Shown: positions 20,985 through 33,667, counted from the stretch's first letter. The stretch: 64,000 nt of DNA from Cepaea nemoralis (GCA_014155875.1 JACEFZ010005542.1:241001-305000), one strand, 5' to 3'. Translations and numbers: made by a program. Notes: a model not told the origin generated them from the sequence alone.

Positions 20985-22560
20985 TGTTAAAATACCTTAG
21001 TGTGATATTTGATCATAGTCTTCTATTCAAAGATTGATCACGCTATCTATAGATGCAAATGTGCCTAAGCTGACTTGAAATCAATGTCATCCATGTACAC
21101 AGTACAGAGGTTTTTGTGCTATATAGCATGATCACTTGGTTCTTCTAGTGACTGAGTATGGCAAGGGAATACTCCTACTATGCCAGCCACAGTGTGACAG
21201 ATTAGAATGTTTCCAGAATGAACAGTCCTGTGTACTACAGATGCTCCTATTATGACAATGAGCTACATGGTTGGACTTCTCTCAGAGAGGTCCAAATATG
21301 TTTTTGCCCAGGACAAAAGTTCATGTGGGTGAACAATGATGTGTCTCCAACAAAAAAAAATTATAAAGTGATAGAATTCCAACATAAAAAGTGATAGAAT
21401 TAAATCAGAAATGCCTTGGGTGGTGCATGATAATAAAACAATTGCACATGCTGCCAACATTAAGCCAAGAAAAGCCTAAATATTAATCTCATCACTCTAG
21501 GTAGGAAATGCCAAATGGTACCATGGGCAAATGGAAATGAAAGTGACAATTGACAGATAACATAGGAGAAAAGGGCTCTGGATTTTGCGATAAGAGGTCA
21601 GGTTAGGAATTCAGAGACAGATACCAAGGCTTATTGTGCAGCATAGTTCAACAGTTACATCCAGTATGAGGATGGAAGTAGAATAGGTAAACTGCAGCTC
21701 TTTGGTGGTTCTCTGAGACCCCATACAGAGGAGTGTGTGATTATCTATGTATGATTCAGGAGGTCCTCAGTGGGTAGCTACAATATAAATGGTTAAGTTA
21801 TAAAAATTATAAACATATCTCTTCAAGATCTCAGATGGATATTCCGTCTAGGTCAGTGGTTCTCAACCGGTGGGGAATTTCCCCCCCCCCCCCCCCCCCC
21901 CCCAGGGGGGGAATTTCAGGGTTTCCAGTGGGGGAATGAAGACCATTTCAAGATCGTGTTAATACAAGAACCGATTACTTGACATAGTTTTTCCCTTCAT
22001 ACTTTACAGTTATGTATGTCTCGTCCTTCTAAAATTCATTTTATAAAGTAAGTAGACCCACAAATCATGTTTTATGTGGATGTCTAGATTTGTTTTAGTA
22101 TATGCTATTACATTTGCCTTCCACTTTTACGTATACTGTGTAGGGGTGAGGGGATTTTTACATAGGAAATATGAAAAGGGGGGGGGGGGGGGGGGGGGGG
22201 AAGATGACGTTCTGAAAATACGGTGAAGGGGGGAACGGGCCAAATTTTTTATAGGAAGGGGGGGGGGGGGGGGAATGGCGTTCTGAAAATATGGTGAAGG
22301 GGGGAATGGGCCAAAAAAGGTTGAGAACCACTGGTCTAGGTCATGAAGGAGTCTGAGGTAATAAGCGGGTTGACTTGCTGGCCTTAAGTGCTCCAAATGT
22401 GTGGGGATCTGGTGATGGACACAGCACTACTAATACATACCACTTATGGAAGGTTGCTAAAAGTCAAAAGGGATGTTGACTAATTAACAAAAACTGGAAC
22501 AATCATCATTCCTATACTCCAATATCTGTCCAGAGACAGAGCACATATGAGTGTATCCTT
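20985..22560 (+). pseudogene. Decayed RNase-H LINE (B-related), split by a hAT MITE
   Basis: Broken frames read like K-Y-L-S-V-I-F-D-H-S-L-L-F-K near 20990 (compare Y-L-G-I-R-F-D-R-S), then R-M-E-V-E-A near 21670 (compare T-M-E-V-M-A). The RNase H phrase is split by the insertion: W-I-F-R just before 21846, then G-H-E-G-V after 22340. Heavily mutated and much older than the LINE B copies. Confidence 0.6.
21854..22333. mobile_element. hAT-type MITE with perfect 8-bp TSD
   Basis: Ends CAGTGGTTCTCAACCGG and GGTTGAGAACCACTG are inverted. The 8-mer GTCTAGGT is duplicated exactly (21846-21853 and 22334-22341). It contains long C and G homopolymer runs and GGGGGAATG-type repeats, and no transposase. 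Confidence 0.9.
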
Positions 22561-22624
22561 AGTGTAGTTACGTTGATTTTGCTAAATGAGTAATCCAATC
22601 ATCACTCTTCAAAACAATTAAATA

Positions 22625-22815
22625 TGCCCACACAATTGTGGCAACATGGACAGTGCACTTGTTTACCGGTACAATGATCCAGGTTCAATCCCTAGTAATT
22701 GTAGGATTGTAAAAAACCACTACACAACCTCATAAAAAGAGTACCTGTACCACATAATTTTCAAAATGTGCTGGAATTAATCGGGGAAGACAAATGTGTT
22801 AGGGAAGGGAACTGT
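22625..22815 (+). repeat. tRNA-derived SINE, SINE-3-like
   Basis: A-box-like GGCAACATGGACAGTGC and B-box-like GGTTCAATCCC, followed by a body with GAGTACCTGTACCACATAA. Confidence 0.6.
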
Positions 22816-23024
22816 CACCACCGCATGATCCAGCAACATTTTATTTCTCGATCTATGATAAGATTACCTTTACATTTGTTTAAGAACTATTTACTTCACA
22901 TGTAAAAACTCAGTATTTATGCTGAAACAATCACTATTATAACTAACTCAGTGTGAATGACTTTCAACAGTCTTGTTTAATTCATTTAATTAAGACTGTA
23001 ATGTAAATGAACAAATTAAGAAGA

Positions 23025-23395
23025 AATTAGATGCAACAGAGATGTGGTTCCTGAGACGAATGTTGGAAATTACTTGGATTGCCAGAGTAACTAACGATGA
23101 CTGCCTGATACAGGCTAATGCAACTAGAACATTATATACAACAACAAGGAAGAGACAAACATCTTTGTTCAGTCATGTGATGAGAAGAGGGTCATTGGAG
23201 AACGTGACAACTGGAAAGATCTAGGTGAAGAGAGGCAGAGGCAGACCAAGAGAAATGATGCTGGATGGATTGAGACAGTGGCACGGAGGAATACCATCAG
23301 CAGAGTTGATCCAGAACACCAACGACCGAGATCTGTGGAGAGCCATAAATGCCTACACCAGCTGGCAGGGCGCTTGATGATGAAGAGGGTAATGA
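23025..23395 (+). pseudogene. LINE D 3' fragment
   Basis: Frame M-W-F-L-R-R-M-L-E-I-T-W, then H-V-M-R-R-G-S-L-E-N, V-T-T-G-K-I followed by a stop, then R-G-R-G-R-P-R-E-M-M-L-D-G-L-R. Ends near a GATGATGAAG tail. Confidence 0.8.
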
Positions 23396-23568
23396 TTAAA
23401 AATAAAATTCAAGCTTAAAAAAAAAAAAAAAAACTGACGTCAATAGTTTAGATGTAGTATTTGTTCTTCTTCAGTATGAGTATATACTACATGAAACAAA
23501 ACTACAATTCATATCTTGATATAAAGACATTTCATGAAAAATGTTCCCATCTCCTCTACACCCCCCCC

Positions 23569-23591
23569 CCCTTTTTTTCTCTTTCCTTCCC

Positions 23592-23630
<39 letters not shown>

Positions 23631-23632
23631 AT
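23569..23632. repeat. Poly-C tract
   Basis: Near-pure C run with a short TTTTTTTCTC interruption. Simple sequence, probably of variable length. Confidence 0.9.
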
Positions 23633-23639
23633 GTTGGTA

Positions 23640-24550
23640 TCTTCTTATAAGTAATAATATATAAATGCAGAGCCTGGTTTGTACTGATACAGTACTGAGT
23701 TTTCACTTAGAGTTTGATAAATGTCTACATTTTTCTATTCTTTTAGCTGTAAGAATATAAATTAAGAGGGTGCAATCTAAACTGCTGAACAAGTATCAGG
23801 TATATCATCGAAAATGAAAGTACTAAAAAATGGTAGGCAGTAGTCCAGTGGGGAGTTGCAAAATCGGTTGTCTGACTTTCAGAAAATGTAGTAGGAGTCT
23901 ACAGACTGCTGGATAAGTGAAAAAACTATTAAAATACCGCTATCATAAACGATTGCTGAGCGCCTTGACAACGGCAGAGAAACGCATGTTTCAATGTCCA
24001 CGAATGCAGAAGTTTGTAACATGCCAAACTCTTTTTTTGCACAGCATCAAGGAGGTTGCAAAACGTCATTTTGCAGACATCTTCTGCGCGGCAAGAGAGA
24101 CGCATGTTTGTTATTCGATATTAACTGCATATTGTAACGATGCACTTAATATCTTGTGTGATAAGACGTGCTACTTATTATAAAGTAAACTAAATGAACT
24201 GAGTACTATTTCTTATCAAGAACCTCTTCAGCAGAAGTAACCGGCAGAACGTGCGTAATAATACATATGTTGTAACTGATTTTTAACGTACCAATTCAAT
24301 AGTTTTATTAACCTTGCCGATTTCACTTTCATTCAATAATGTTAACAACTTACTAAGTCAATTGCTGACTGTTTTTGATCAACTGTAAAATGAGTGCAAA
24401 TATTATTTGTAAAATTACGCCAGCCTTGCCGATGTCGAGACGTGGTAATGGCTCTCTTTGCCGTAGGCAAGTGTTTCTAATAGAAAAAGACGGTTTTCTT
24501 ACCACCGGAAAACGGTGTTCACGTGTATTTTTTGTACCTCATATTTCCAT
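23640..24550. other. No supported gene
   Basis: An open frame of 88 codons (23917-24183) begins at GTG and shows no motif. I do not call it. Confidence 0.4.
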
Positions 24551-24554
24551 TCCT

Positions 24555-24760
24555 ACCTACCTACCATCTCATCTCATCTCATCTCACATTGTTCCTCTTG
24601 TACATTGCGGCATCGAAGTGAAGTATAAACAGCAGGAGAGTGCCCGTTTATATGCTTCATGTATCGAGATTCCCTTGGGCTCTGCTATTCCCTCTGTCCG
24701 TCGGTTTACATGATCGGCCTCTTCTTTTCTCCCCCCCCCCCCCCCCCCCATTTGGTCTGT
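24555..24760 (-). pseudogene. LINE E 3' fragment, minus strand
   Basis: Matches the 3' end of the LINE E copy at 54182 (CCTCTTGTAC, GAAGTATAAAC, GAGAGTGCCCG and GGCCTCTTC words). Followed by a C-run at 24731-24749. Bounded on the left by a (CATCT)n run. Confidence 0.7.
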
Positions 24761-24954
24761 ACATAATTGCTTGTTGTGGTACTTTCCCTACCAAACGCAC
24801 ATAATGACGAGGATGATTAACAAACAGCAAGTAAAAATGAATTTATATGAATCGATTTGCACTCAAAGATTTTTATAGAGAAAGAAACATATCAAAGTCC
24901 GAAGACAGAAACACCGAAAGCTGTGAACATATCAATCAGATTCAAACCTGTGAC

Positions 24955-25135
24955 CTTCAAATGAAGCCGTCAGCTCGGTTTCTCTTCTTCTTATTATGAA
25001 CCTCCTCCTCCCGAGAAGGACGTTGATTACGTTATGCCTGTGTACAACATGGCTGTGATCTTTGCACTCATAGAGGTAGACGTCATACTTCCAATCCGTC
25101 TTGTCCACCATCGTCCCTGTGAAGAAGAACTTCAG
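24955..25135 (-). repeat. SINE-4-like element
   Basis: Shares TTATGCCTGTGTACA-type words, a CTCTTCTTCTT edge and GCTGTGATCTTTGCAC with the insertion at 11160-11301. Boundaries unclear. Confidence 0.4.
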
Positions 25136-25424
25136 CTCCAACCCTAGGCCTGCATTTTCTTTTGGAGACCCGGCGAGGTTATTTTGAGTTATGTTGTCTT
25201 GTGAGTCCTTTGATGGTTACTATTCTCCTGTATCTTTTGTGCCAGTCGAAAAAATGTATTGGATCTGTCACGTTATATTGATGGCTGCATGCGTGGGAAT
25301 ATATTCCAATCTTCTTCATTTATGTAATTTGACAACACTCGCTCTTTGTTGATAGCGTACTCTTTTTTGTTTTAATTATTTTTTTTTGTTGTAATTTTTT
25401 TTTTGGTTTTAATTTTAAGTTGCA

Positions 25425-25645
25425 TATCCCTTACAGGACATTGCAATCAACACCAGCATTTCCCAGTTGCTGTTGATATACTTGGCAAGTTTTACGTTCA
25501 GTAGTTTGCCATTGATTTCTGAACGGCCAGCTCACATACCCCCGCAAGTTACCAGCGCGGCGTGATCCGCTGCCGAATCTCGCGCATATACCGAAATAGG
25601 GGATTACGAAAAATGTCGCTAACCCCTTAGCCAGGGACACCAACA
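25425..25645 (-). repeat. SINE-1 copy a
   Basis: In minus orientation it has a tRNA-like head (TGGCTAAGGGGTTAGCGAC) and a central block around TTGCCAAG. It ends in the conserved GTCCTGTAAAGGATATGC-type 3' end and an A tail, which is read here as a T-rich left edge. Confidence 0.75.
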
Positions 25646-25796
25646 ACAGTTAATTAGCATTTGTTTAAATATCATATTGTGATCAATTATCTGTTTGATC
25701 AGTTAGTGTTGTGCTTTTCACACATACGTGCACTTAATTCTGGTAAACTGAGTTCTTGCTGCTTATCTACTAATTCTATGTCATACTCTCTTGGAT

Positions 25797-25932
25797 TGGA
25801 GAACTTAGTGACAACTGGCAAGATCGAGGGGAACAGACCAAGAGGAAGACCGAGAGGAAAATACCTGGATGGCTTGGCCACATGGCATGGACGAGACAGG
25901 AACAATGATTCCGGTATGGCACATGATTGATT
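25797..25932 (+). pseudogene. LINE A short 3' fragment
   Basis: L-E-N-L-V-T-T-G-K-I-E-G-N-R-P-R-G-R-P and following residues as in LINE A, with a deletion after G-R-D-R-N. Ends GGCACATGATTGATTGAC like the 3.8-kb copy. Confidence 0.8.
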
Positions 25933-26204
25933 GACTCTCTTGGACATAACTTACTCCGAGATGCTGTGCAAGTCTGATACAGTGCACCATATGAATCGAG
26001 TTCCTCTGTGCACAAGAGATGTATGGTTACAATCGTATGCGCTCTTCTATAAAATCAACAGAAAAGAGGCTGCGTCTCCATTCTATTCATCGGTTTAGAT
26101 TCTGATTTAATGTATGCACGTGGGTGTTGTTCTGTGTGCATTGGTTTCCCCACGCAGTTGAGTTTTTAACTGAGTTTGTATTACTTTATGATGCCAATAC
26201 TAAA

Positions 26205-26410
26205 AACCGCCTTAACGTAGTGGCTAACATGCTTGCTTCTCGGTCCGCTGGTCGAGTGTTCGAATTACAATTAAGAAGAGGAATATTTTTTTTAAATAAG
26301 ACAATACAATTTTCTGGGAGGTAAAGCGACCGGCCTGTTATTTACCACAACATCAATCTGGTGACTGTTGGTCTATAAAAATATAGTACTAACAATATGT
26401 ATCCATTACG
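26205..26410 (+). repeat. SINE-3 copy
   Basis: A-box-like TAGTGGCTAACATGC and B-box-like GTGTTCGAATTAC head, then a body with GGTCTATAAAAATA as near 1115. Confidence 0.6.
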
Positions 26411-26483
26411 AATCAATGTGTGGACACGGGTTCTGAACTTTATTCTTTACATCAATACTTTACACTGAGGCCTGAACAGGGCA

Positions 26484-26731
26484 ATTTTTTTTTTTTTTGC
26501 ATATCCTTTACAGGACATCGCTGTCAACACCAGCATCTTTCAGCTGTATGTTGATTTCTTGGCAAGATTACGCTCAGTAGTTTGCCATTGCTTTCTGAGC
26601 GGCCGGCTCACATACCCCGTAAGTTACCGATGCGATTCGAACCACTGCTGATTCTCACCGTCATCACGTTACCCACGAGAGTATACGAGATTACGGAGAA
26701 AAGTCGCTAACCTCTAAGCCAGGAAGCCGGC
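26484..26731 (-). repeat. SINE-1 copy b with TSD
   Basis: GAACAGGGCA is repeated at 26474-26483 and 26732-26741. Full-length, tRNA head at the right edge, T-rich tail at the left. Confidence 0.85.
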
Positions 26732-26865
26732 GAACAGGGCACTAGAGATTGAAATATCAAGTATATCACAAGTTAACATTCACAGGCCGGTAAGTATTTC
26801 ATGCCGCTATTTCAGAGTGTTTATGGCGCGATGGTGTCTACTGAACTGTTTGTTTCGTTTTGCAA

Positions 26866-27075
26866 ACGTTCATCATCACCAAGTGCAATGCCAGGTGCCG
26901 TAGGCGTCCATGTCTCTCCACATCTTTTAGTCTTTGGTGTTCTGAGTCAATTCTGCTGCTGATATTCCTCCACGCCACCGTCTCAACCCATCCAGCATCA
27001 TTTCTCTTGGTCGGCTTTTGCCTCTCTTCCCCTCGATCTTTCCAGTCGTCACGATGTTCTCCTATGCTTCTCATC
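26866..27075 (-). pseudogene. LINE D 3' fragment, minus strand
   Basis: Same reverse-complement C-terminus as at 58330-58530 (TGATATTCCTCCACGCCACC, CATTTCTCTTGGTC, CAGTCGTCACGATGTTCTC). Starts with CATCATCACC, the reversed tail. Confidence 0.8.
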
Positions 27076-27234
27076 ATATTGCAAAGGTTATACATTTTAA
27101 ATTAAAATGTTCACAGAGAATGGATGGTTAGATAGAGAAATAAACACGAGAATACAGAAATAAAACAACAGGAGCTGTTTAATATAATCTTTCCTAAAAC
27201 ATTCAAATATCAACACGCAAGCAAGTAAAAAAAA

Positions 27235-27308
27235 AAAGCTAGACAACTAACCAACTAACCAACTAATCAACTAACCAACTAACTAACTAACCAACTAACC
27301 AACTAACC

Positions 27309-27393
<85 letters not shown>

Positions 27394-27471
27394 CCTACCT
27401 ACTTACCAACATACCTACCTACCTAAAAACCAACCAACCAACCAACCAACCAACCAACCAACCAACCAACC

Positions 27472-27502
<31 letters not shown>

Positions 27503-27725
27503 ATATTTGCTTCACCCCATTCCTACCTACCTACCCACCCACCCATCCACCCACCCACCTACCTACCTACCCACCCACCTATCTACCTACCTACCTATCT
27601 ACCAACCAACCAACATACCTACCTACCTAACCAACCAACCAACGAACGAACCAACCAATGAACCAACCAACAAATTAACCAAACAACCAACTAATTAAAT
27701 AACTGACTGACTGACTGACTGACTG
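27235..27725. repeat. (CTAA)n / (CCAA)n / (CTAC)n tetranucleotide block
   Basis: Nearly 500 bp of interleaved CTAA, CCAA, CTAC, CCAC and CTGA repeats. Open frames rich in T, P and N here are only repeat translation. Confidence 0.95.
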
Positions 27726-28275
27726 ACTAAATATGACTTAATACAAGCAACAAGACAAGCGAAACAGAAAATTACATCTGCCTCCTCCCTGCGACCCTTC
27801 AGAGCAATAGCAGTAGGATAAAAGAAGAGGATACATTTTAACAGATTCAGTACCAAACAAAAAGTAGATTTGTCCCTAACAAAAATGGATGGCGGAAAAC
27901 TGGAAGTAGGTGTGTGTCACAGTTATGACTGAAAAATTGTTAATATGGCAGTAGACATATTGAGTTACATATCAAATTAAAGATGGTTTCATAAAGAAAA
28001 TTACTGTATATAAGCCCATGGCAGATAAGAGAAGTCGCTTGAGACGGTTAATAATCCCATGTCACTGAATCAGTTAAATGACCATATTGTTCCTAGTTTT
28101 CATACTAAGGTGTCTTTATAGAGAAGGGCTTCGGTCACCAACCATCATACGATCACTATAAAAAAGAAAGCAATTGCAGACTACTTTCCTTCACAGGTGC
28201 GTAGAGAACTATAGCAGTCAGGGTAAAGCAGAAGAGCATTAGCAATTCATTGGACGGAAAACAAACAAACAGATC
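27726..28275. other. No recognisable feature
   Basis: Non-coding, no element signature noticed. Confidence 0.4.
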
Positions 28276-28279
28276 TTTC

Positions 28280-28530
28280 CCAGAAGAACTCAGTATTGAA
28301 GAAGACAGGTTATTACGATAAAAACAACTGAGGACAATAAAATATTTTGGGCATTTAAAAACACATGAATGTCTAGGATGAAGTTATACTGGGGATGCGG
28401 AGAAGAGGAAGACCACAATTTAGACGGATTCAAGATGTGGTAAATAATTTGCACTTACAGCAATAGAGGCAGGACATCTGGCTTAGGATAGAGAGACGTT
28501 GCGAAAGACTGTTAGAGGAGGTAAAGCTCT
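28280..28530 (+). pseudogene. Decayed LINE C 3' fragment
   Basis: Broken frames like S-I-E-E-D-R-L-L-R, I-K-Y-F-G-H-L-K-T-H-E, R-R-G-R-P-Q-F-R-R-I-Q-D-V and L-Q-Q match the LINE C C-terminus. It is the target of the SINE at 28546. Confidence 0.65.
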
Positions 28531-28545
28531 GCACTGTATGATGAT

Positions 28546-28792
28546 TTTTTTTCCCCCCGCGTTTCCATCCTGTTTCAGGATATTGCGGTCAACACCAACA
28601 TCTTTCAGCTGTATGTTGATTCCTAGGCTAGATTACGCTCATCAGCACGCCACGACCTTCTGAGCGACCGCTCCATACTCTCATAGGTCACTGGCGCGAC
28701 TCGAACCACTTCTAATTCTCATGCGCTCACGTCGACCACGAGAGTATTCGGGGTTAACGGAGAAAGCTGCTAACCCCTCGGCCAGGCAGCCG
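28546..28792 (-). repeat. SINE-1 copy c with 15-bp TSD
   Basis: GCACTGTATGATGAT at 28531-28545 and 28793-28807 frames a full-length copy in minus orientation. The clean duplication defines the element ends. Confidence 0.9.
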
Positions 28793-28809
28793 GCACTGTA
28801 TGATGATAT

Positions 28810-29470
28810 AATAACAAAATAGTTTTGAACATCGTGACAATAAATTAACCCATAATCTGTATTGCTAAATCAAAATGCAGAGAAAAAGAAATCCACCAAA
28901 ACCCCAAGTCCTTTAAAGTTTAAGATAGGTTTGTCGTATCTTTATATGTGTGGCAATAGTCTCATGGCGACCATTCACCTTCTTCAACTTACAACAAAAA
29001 AGGTAAACATTTATGACACCAGCAAACTTTGTTCCACCAAAGACAGCATGGGTAAGTCATGAACCTGAAACTATTTCTTTTGTGACTATGTAACTGTTGC
29101 TTTTACTCGTGACATCAACGTGGAGGGCAAGTGGGCGTGTTAGTGTAGTCGTTAGGGGTTTAGGGTGTGGAAAAAGGGGTGGGGGGGGGGGGGGGGGAGG
29201 GTAATAAGCTTATCATGTAATGAGCGCGGTCGGAGCTAAGGTCCGACGCTAAATGAGTGAAAGACTGGACATCTATTCCTCCAGGTATTCAGGCCTGCAC
29301 AATGTGATGGTCCTAGCACATTACAGACCCATAGTAGGTTCTTGCTTTGGGGCATTTTTTTTTTTAACACGAAGACCAAAGTGCAAACAAGGAAGAAGCA
29401 GAACTGTTTTAATCATATTAATTACACTATCATTATAACATGAATACTTGGTATAAATCACCGTGCTCAA
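28810..29470. other. No supported gene; G-run and possible SINE head
   Basis: Around 29128-29250 a tRNA-like GTGTTAGTGTAGTCGTTAGG phrase and a G homopolymer (29178-29197) occur. Too degenerate to assign. Confidence 0.35.
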
Positions 29471-29479
29471 ATATTATCA

Positions 29480-29830
29480 TCATCATGTGCTTTGCACAGT
29501 TGCATATGCGATCATGTCTCATCACAGATCACGGTCCTTGGTGTTTTGGATCAGATCTATTGATGACATTCCTCTATGCCATCGCCTTTGACCATCGAGC
29601 ATACTTTCTCTGACTGCCTCTGCTTCATCTCCCGCTGATCTTTCCAGTCGTTACCACATCTTACGCTTTATCTCTTTTCATTATGACATCAAAGAACACC
29701 TTCTGTCTCTTTCTTACAGTTATGTACAATGCTCTGTTATTATTAACCATTATTTTAGACATTCGTTGTTACTTACACTGGCCGTCCAGGATATTCGCAA
29801 CATTCGTTTAAAGCAGCACATCTAAGGCGA
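29480..29830 (-). pseudogene. LINE D 3' fragment, minus strand, diverged
   Basis: CATCATCATGTGC..., GTCCTTGGTGTTTTGGATCA, TTCCTCTATGCCATCGCC and TCTTTCCAGTCGT match the reverse complement of the D-family end. Confidence 0.7.
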
Positions 29831-29924
29831 ATGTTGAAATAATATGATCCACTAAGAAGCACACCCAAATGAAAATTCAACTTCATTGTTCACTATATGT
29901 TTTCCACTTGTATGATTGTCTGCA

Positions 29925-30130
29925 GTGAGAAACGGCTGGCCTTGTGGTTATAATACAAGTCTCTTACGTCAGGAGACACTAGTTCTATTCTTAGGCAATG
30001 TAAATTATTAGTAACTATAGCGAATAAAACAAACATCGAAATCTGTAAACCATAAGGCGACTTTTGGGCAAATTTCCGTTAATCCACTGTCTAAAAAGAA
30101 ATGTTCCCGGCAGACAGCAGCAATGGAGTT
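29925..30130 (+). repeat. tRNA-like SINE head
   Basis: GGCTGGCCTTGTGGTTATAA followed 30 bp later by CTAGTTCTATTCT suggests A and B boxes. Family not assigned. Confidence 0.4.
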
Positions 30131-31420
30131 GACGTGTTGCTGCTAACATTGATTAGAAGAGCATCAGTTGTGGAGTAAGACTTCAAGTTTGTCTTGTACA
30201 GAGAGCGAATATACATTTCAGTTTAATAAACTGATTTAAAGTTGTTGGGAAAAACAATAAGGATATAGACGCAAGTAAATGATGAAGAAGTTACTAGATA
30301 CTCAAGGGTGTAAAGTTAAAGTAGTATGTGTGCATATTAGATAGTACACGGGACAACATATAAAACAACATAGACAAGGGCAAACTATATTTCTTATGGA
30401 ACATTTATCTTTCTAGTTTGTGGCAGAATCATGAAATAACTTCGCAAGGAAAACACCAGGAAAAACAATTCCGTTTACTATCTTACATTTTACTAATTAT
30501 CTCTCCTTAATTGTATCTGAGCGAAGCTACTAATAATATAATACAAAATAATAGATTGCACAATTTATGGCCTTAGATATTTCGCTACATCTCGAAAGTA
30601 CATACTGCAGAATTAAAACAACATAAACTAAAACAAGAAGATAAATCCTTCAAGCTTAAATATACACACATATATTCCCATCGTAATTTAAGTTGTATAC
30701 CACCGTAATTTTGAACTGACTATTATAGCTGTTTGTTTGCACAAAGTTGGCTTTTCTAAATTAATCGTTATGGCTTCTGCTCCATTTAACATTCATGCAT
30801 TTTGCCTGTTGATTACTGTAGGAATTATTCAATCTATTGTTTGTATCTTCATTATTCAAATGTAAATTAATTGCATATCCTTTTACAGATTCCAAATTAC
30901 CGTTATATCAGCCAGGGGAGCAGAGTTGGGGTGAGCGCCCGACCTTGCAAAATACTCCCCTCCCCTTGTTTGTGCATTCATCACCTCTGGCAACAAAAGT
31001 CCAACACGTGGCCTTCACATGGCGGAATTGTTTTAGCTAACAGGTGTAGGGGCGACGTCAATTCTATGGGGCCGCAAAACCAGACTGCTCTAGATATGTA
31101 TGTACATGCGCAGACACGTGTGCACATACTTACATACATATCTAAACTTCAGTAAGACAGTCTACTCTAGCAAAGGGAATGTGCTAAGACGGAGGCAACC
31201 AGTCAGGATTCGCACCCCAGAAATCAGGATGCTACGCAAAAACGCCATGAAATATGTCGATTACTGCAAAAAGTTATGGTGCTCGTCCTGTTATGGATTA
31301 AACACCCCCCCCCCCCCCACCCCCAATCGCAGGCAGGTGCAGTATCGAGCCCTACGCATCGAAAAAGTCCAGACAAAGTTACTGGAGGTCCTTCTAAGAT
31401 GTCATACAAAACAAACTTAA
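30131..31420. other. No supported gene
   Basis: AT-rich to 30.8 kb. From 31160 the sequence may be the untranslated leader of LINE G. A C-run lies at 31304-31318. Confidence 0.4.
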
Positions 31421-33334
31421 AATAATGCACTGTAATGCGAAGGGAGTTAGGAAAAAACAACAACAACAGAAAAACAGATTTAGCTAGAGAGCATCTTTAA
31501 TAAAGAACAAGTATATGTATCTTGCTTGTAACAAACTCATCTCAACGAAAACATAACGTTCAAAATAAGAGACTAGCAGAGCTGCCGATCTTATCGAAAA
31601 GACACATGAAAGAGTGGGATACTGACCCTTGTAATGATTACCTTCACTGCTTCCTAAATTTAAATATACACGGAAGAGGCCGAGTATCAGGCCACTTAAA
31701 CTTAAGATAGACAATACAAATTTAATTTGATCAATTACTACTGTACAAGTGACTGTCCACAGACAATGGACACATTGCCTTTAAAAGAAGAAAAAACTAT
31801 CGTGTGTGGCTACTTTAACAGCCACTCGCAGAGCTGGGGCTATGATCACATGGATCAGAGAGGAGAGAGACTAGAAGACTGGCAGGATGAGAACAAATTC
31901 GTCTTGATTAACAAGCCGTCCGAGCCAAATGTCTTCTACTCGAGATCATGGCACACTACAATTACACCTGACCTGGCTTCCCATTCACCATGCCTGAAGT
32001 GGAACATCACACGAATTGTTGGGAACCAATTTGGGGGAAGTGACAATTGACCAATCTTTCTAACTGTTAAAAATTAGCTGGTAAGTGAAAGCAGCACCCT
32101 CTCGAGGCAGAACTACAAGAAAGCAGACTGGATAATATACACACATATCACCAGCATACTTGTTAGAATTTAAAAAAAAAACAGAACAACAACATAAAGA
32201 CAAAAAAGTAGTTGAACAGTTCGGCAAATGCATATTACATGAAGCACGGAAACAGTAACAAGAGAAGCTCGTAAACAATATAAACCGTACTGGAGTAACA
32301 AACTAGAGCTGCTGTATAATGGTGTGGAAGTTTGTAGAAAGCGAGCAGAGGCCAAACCCAACTAAGAGCACCACAATAAATACCAGCACGCAAAATCCAA
32401 ATTTCAATGGGCCAAGTTGTAGGCTAGACAGAAAAGCTGGCAGGAGAAAATGGAGTTACTGAACTGTGAAAGAGACGCAAGGAAACCGTGGAAGCTAGTA
32501 AAACAATTTTACGACGAGACACAGGGAGTAATTCAAAGAGTGCATTACATAAAGAAGGAAAACATCTTAATAGGAAAGCAAGCAGCTGCCAATTTTGCGG
32601 ACTCATTTGCACAAGATAACAACATCGAAATTAGTCAAGAGAAACAAGTGATTCGAGAGAAACAACATACAAGACATAATGAAATAGTACATGAGGCGCT
32701 GGAGTCACCTATCAGAGTCAATGAACTAGAGCGAGCAATATCAAAATTAAAAATGAGAAAATCGCCAGGAGCCGAAGATATCTCCAATGAAATGGTCAAG
32801 AACATATGAACAATGACCAAAACAAAGTTGCTGCAGATCGTCAAAACTGCTGGACCTCAGGCAGCGTTGCACGTTCCACAAGCCTGAAGAGAAGCAACCA
32901 TGATGCCTCCCCTAAAATCAGGGAAAGAAAGCCCCAGTGCCTCCAGCTTTAAACCAGTTAGCCTCACAGCTGTCTCTGCAAAACAATGGCGCGCATCATC
33001 AATCACAGACTGTAGTGGTACATTAATAGTGAAAACATTCTTATGCCACAGCAAGCTGGCTTTAGGCAGTGCTACTCTACAGAAGATTAGACAACCAACC
33101 TCTCTCAAGAAATTGGGGATGCATTCCAAGAGAAGAAAATCGTGCTTGCGGCATAGATGGATCCAAAGAAAACCTTTGATAAAGTCTGGAAAGAAGGTCT
33201 GATGAAGAAACTGAGAAACTATAAAGTCAATGGAATAATGTACAAATGGATGAAAGCATACTTGCACAACGGAAAAGTACAGATAGACGGACTTAAGAGC
33301 AAAATAGTACTATTGCGTCACGGTGTTCCCAAAG

Positions 33335-33338
33335 GTGT

Positions 33339-33369
<31 letters not shown>

Positions 33370-33371
33370 GA
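33335..33371. repeat. (GT)n(G)n microsatellite inside LINE G
   Basis: Replaces or extends the G-V-P-K-G block of the RT. Confidence 0.9.
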
Positions 33372-33421
33372 ATGGCCTCCACACTTTGTCTAATCTACAT
33401 CAATTATCTTGTTGCTAAACT

Positions 33422-33667
33422 TTTATTTTTCGCATATCCTTTACAGGACATCGCTGTCAACATCAGCATCTTTCAGCTGATCGTTGATTTCTTGGCAAGA
33501 TTACGCTCAGTAGTTTGCCATTGCTTTCTGAGCGACCGGCTCACATATCCCATAAATTACCGACGCGGAGAGAACCGCTACCGATTCTCACAAACGTCAC
33601 GTTACTCAGGAGAGTATACGGAATTACGGAGAAAGTCGTGTAACGCCTAGACCAGGGAGACTGGCGA
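33422..33667 (-). repeat. SINE-1 copy d, inserted in LINE G
   Basis: TGCTAAACT at 33413-33421 and 33668-33676 flanks it. LINE G coding resumes right after it. Confidence 0.88.

Noticed and set aside
23917..24183. 88-codon open frame.
   Set aside because: Non-ATG start, no motif, no splice or family evidence.
27240..27720. CRISPR-like regular repeat appearance.
   Set aside because: Pure tetranucleotide repeats without unique spacers, in a eukaryotic context.
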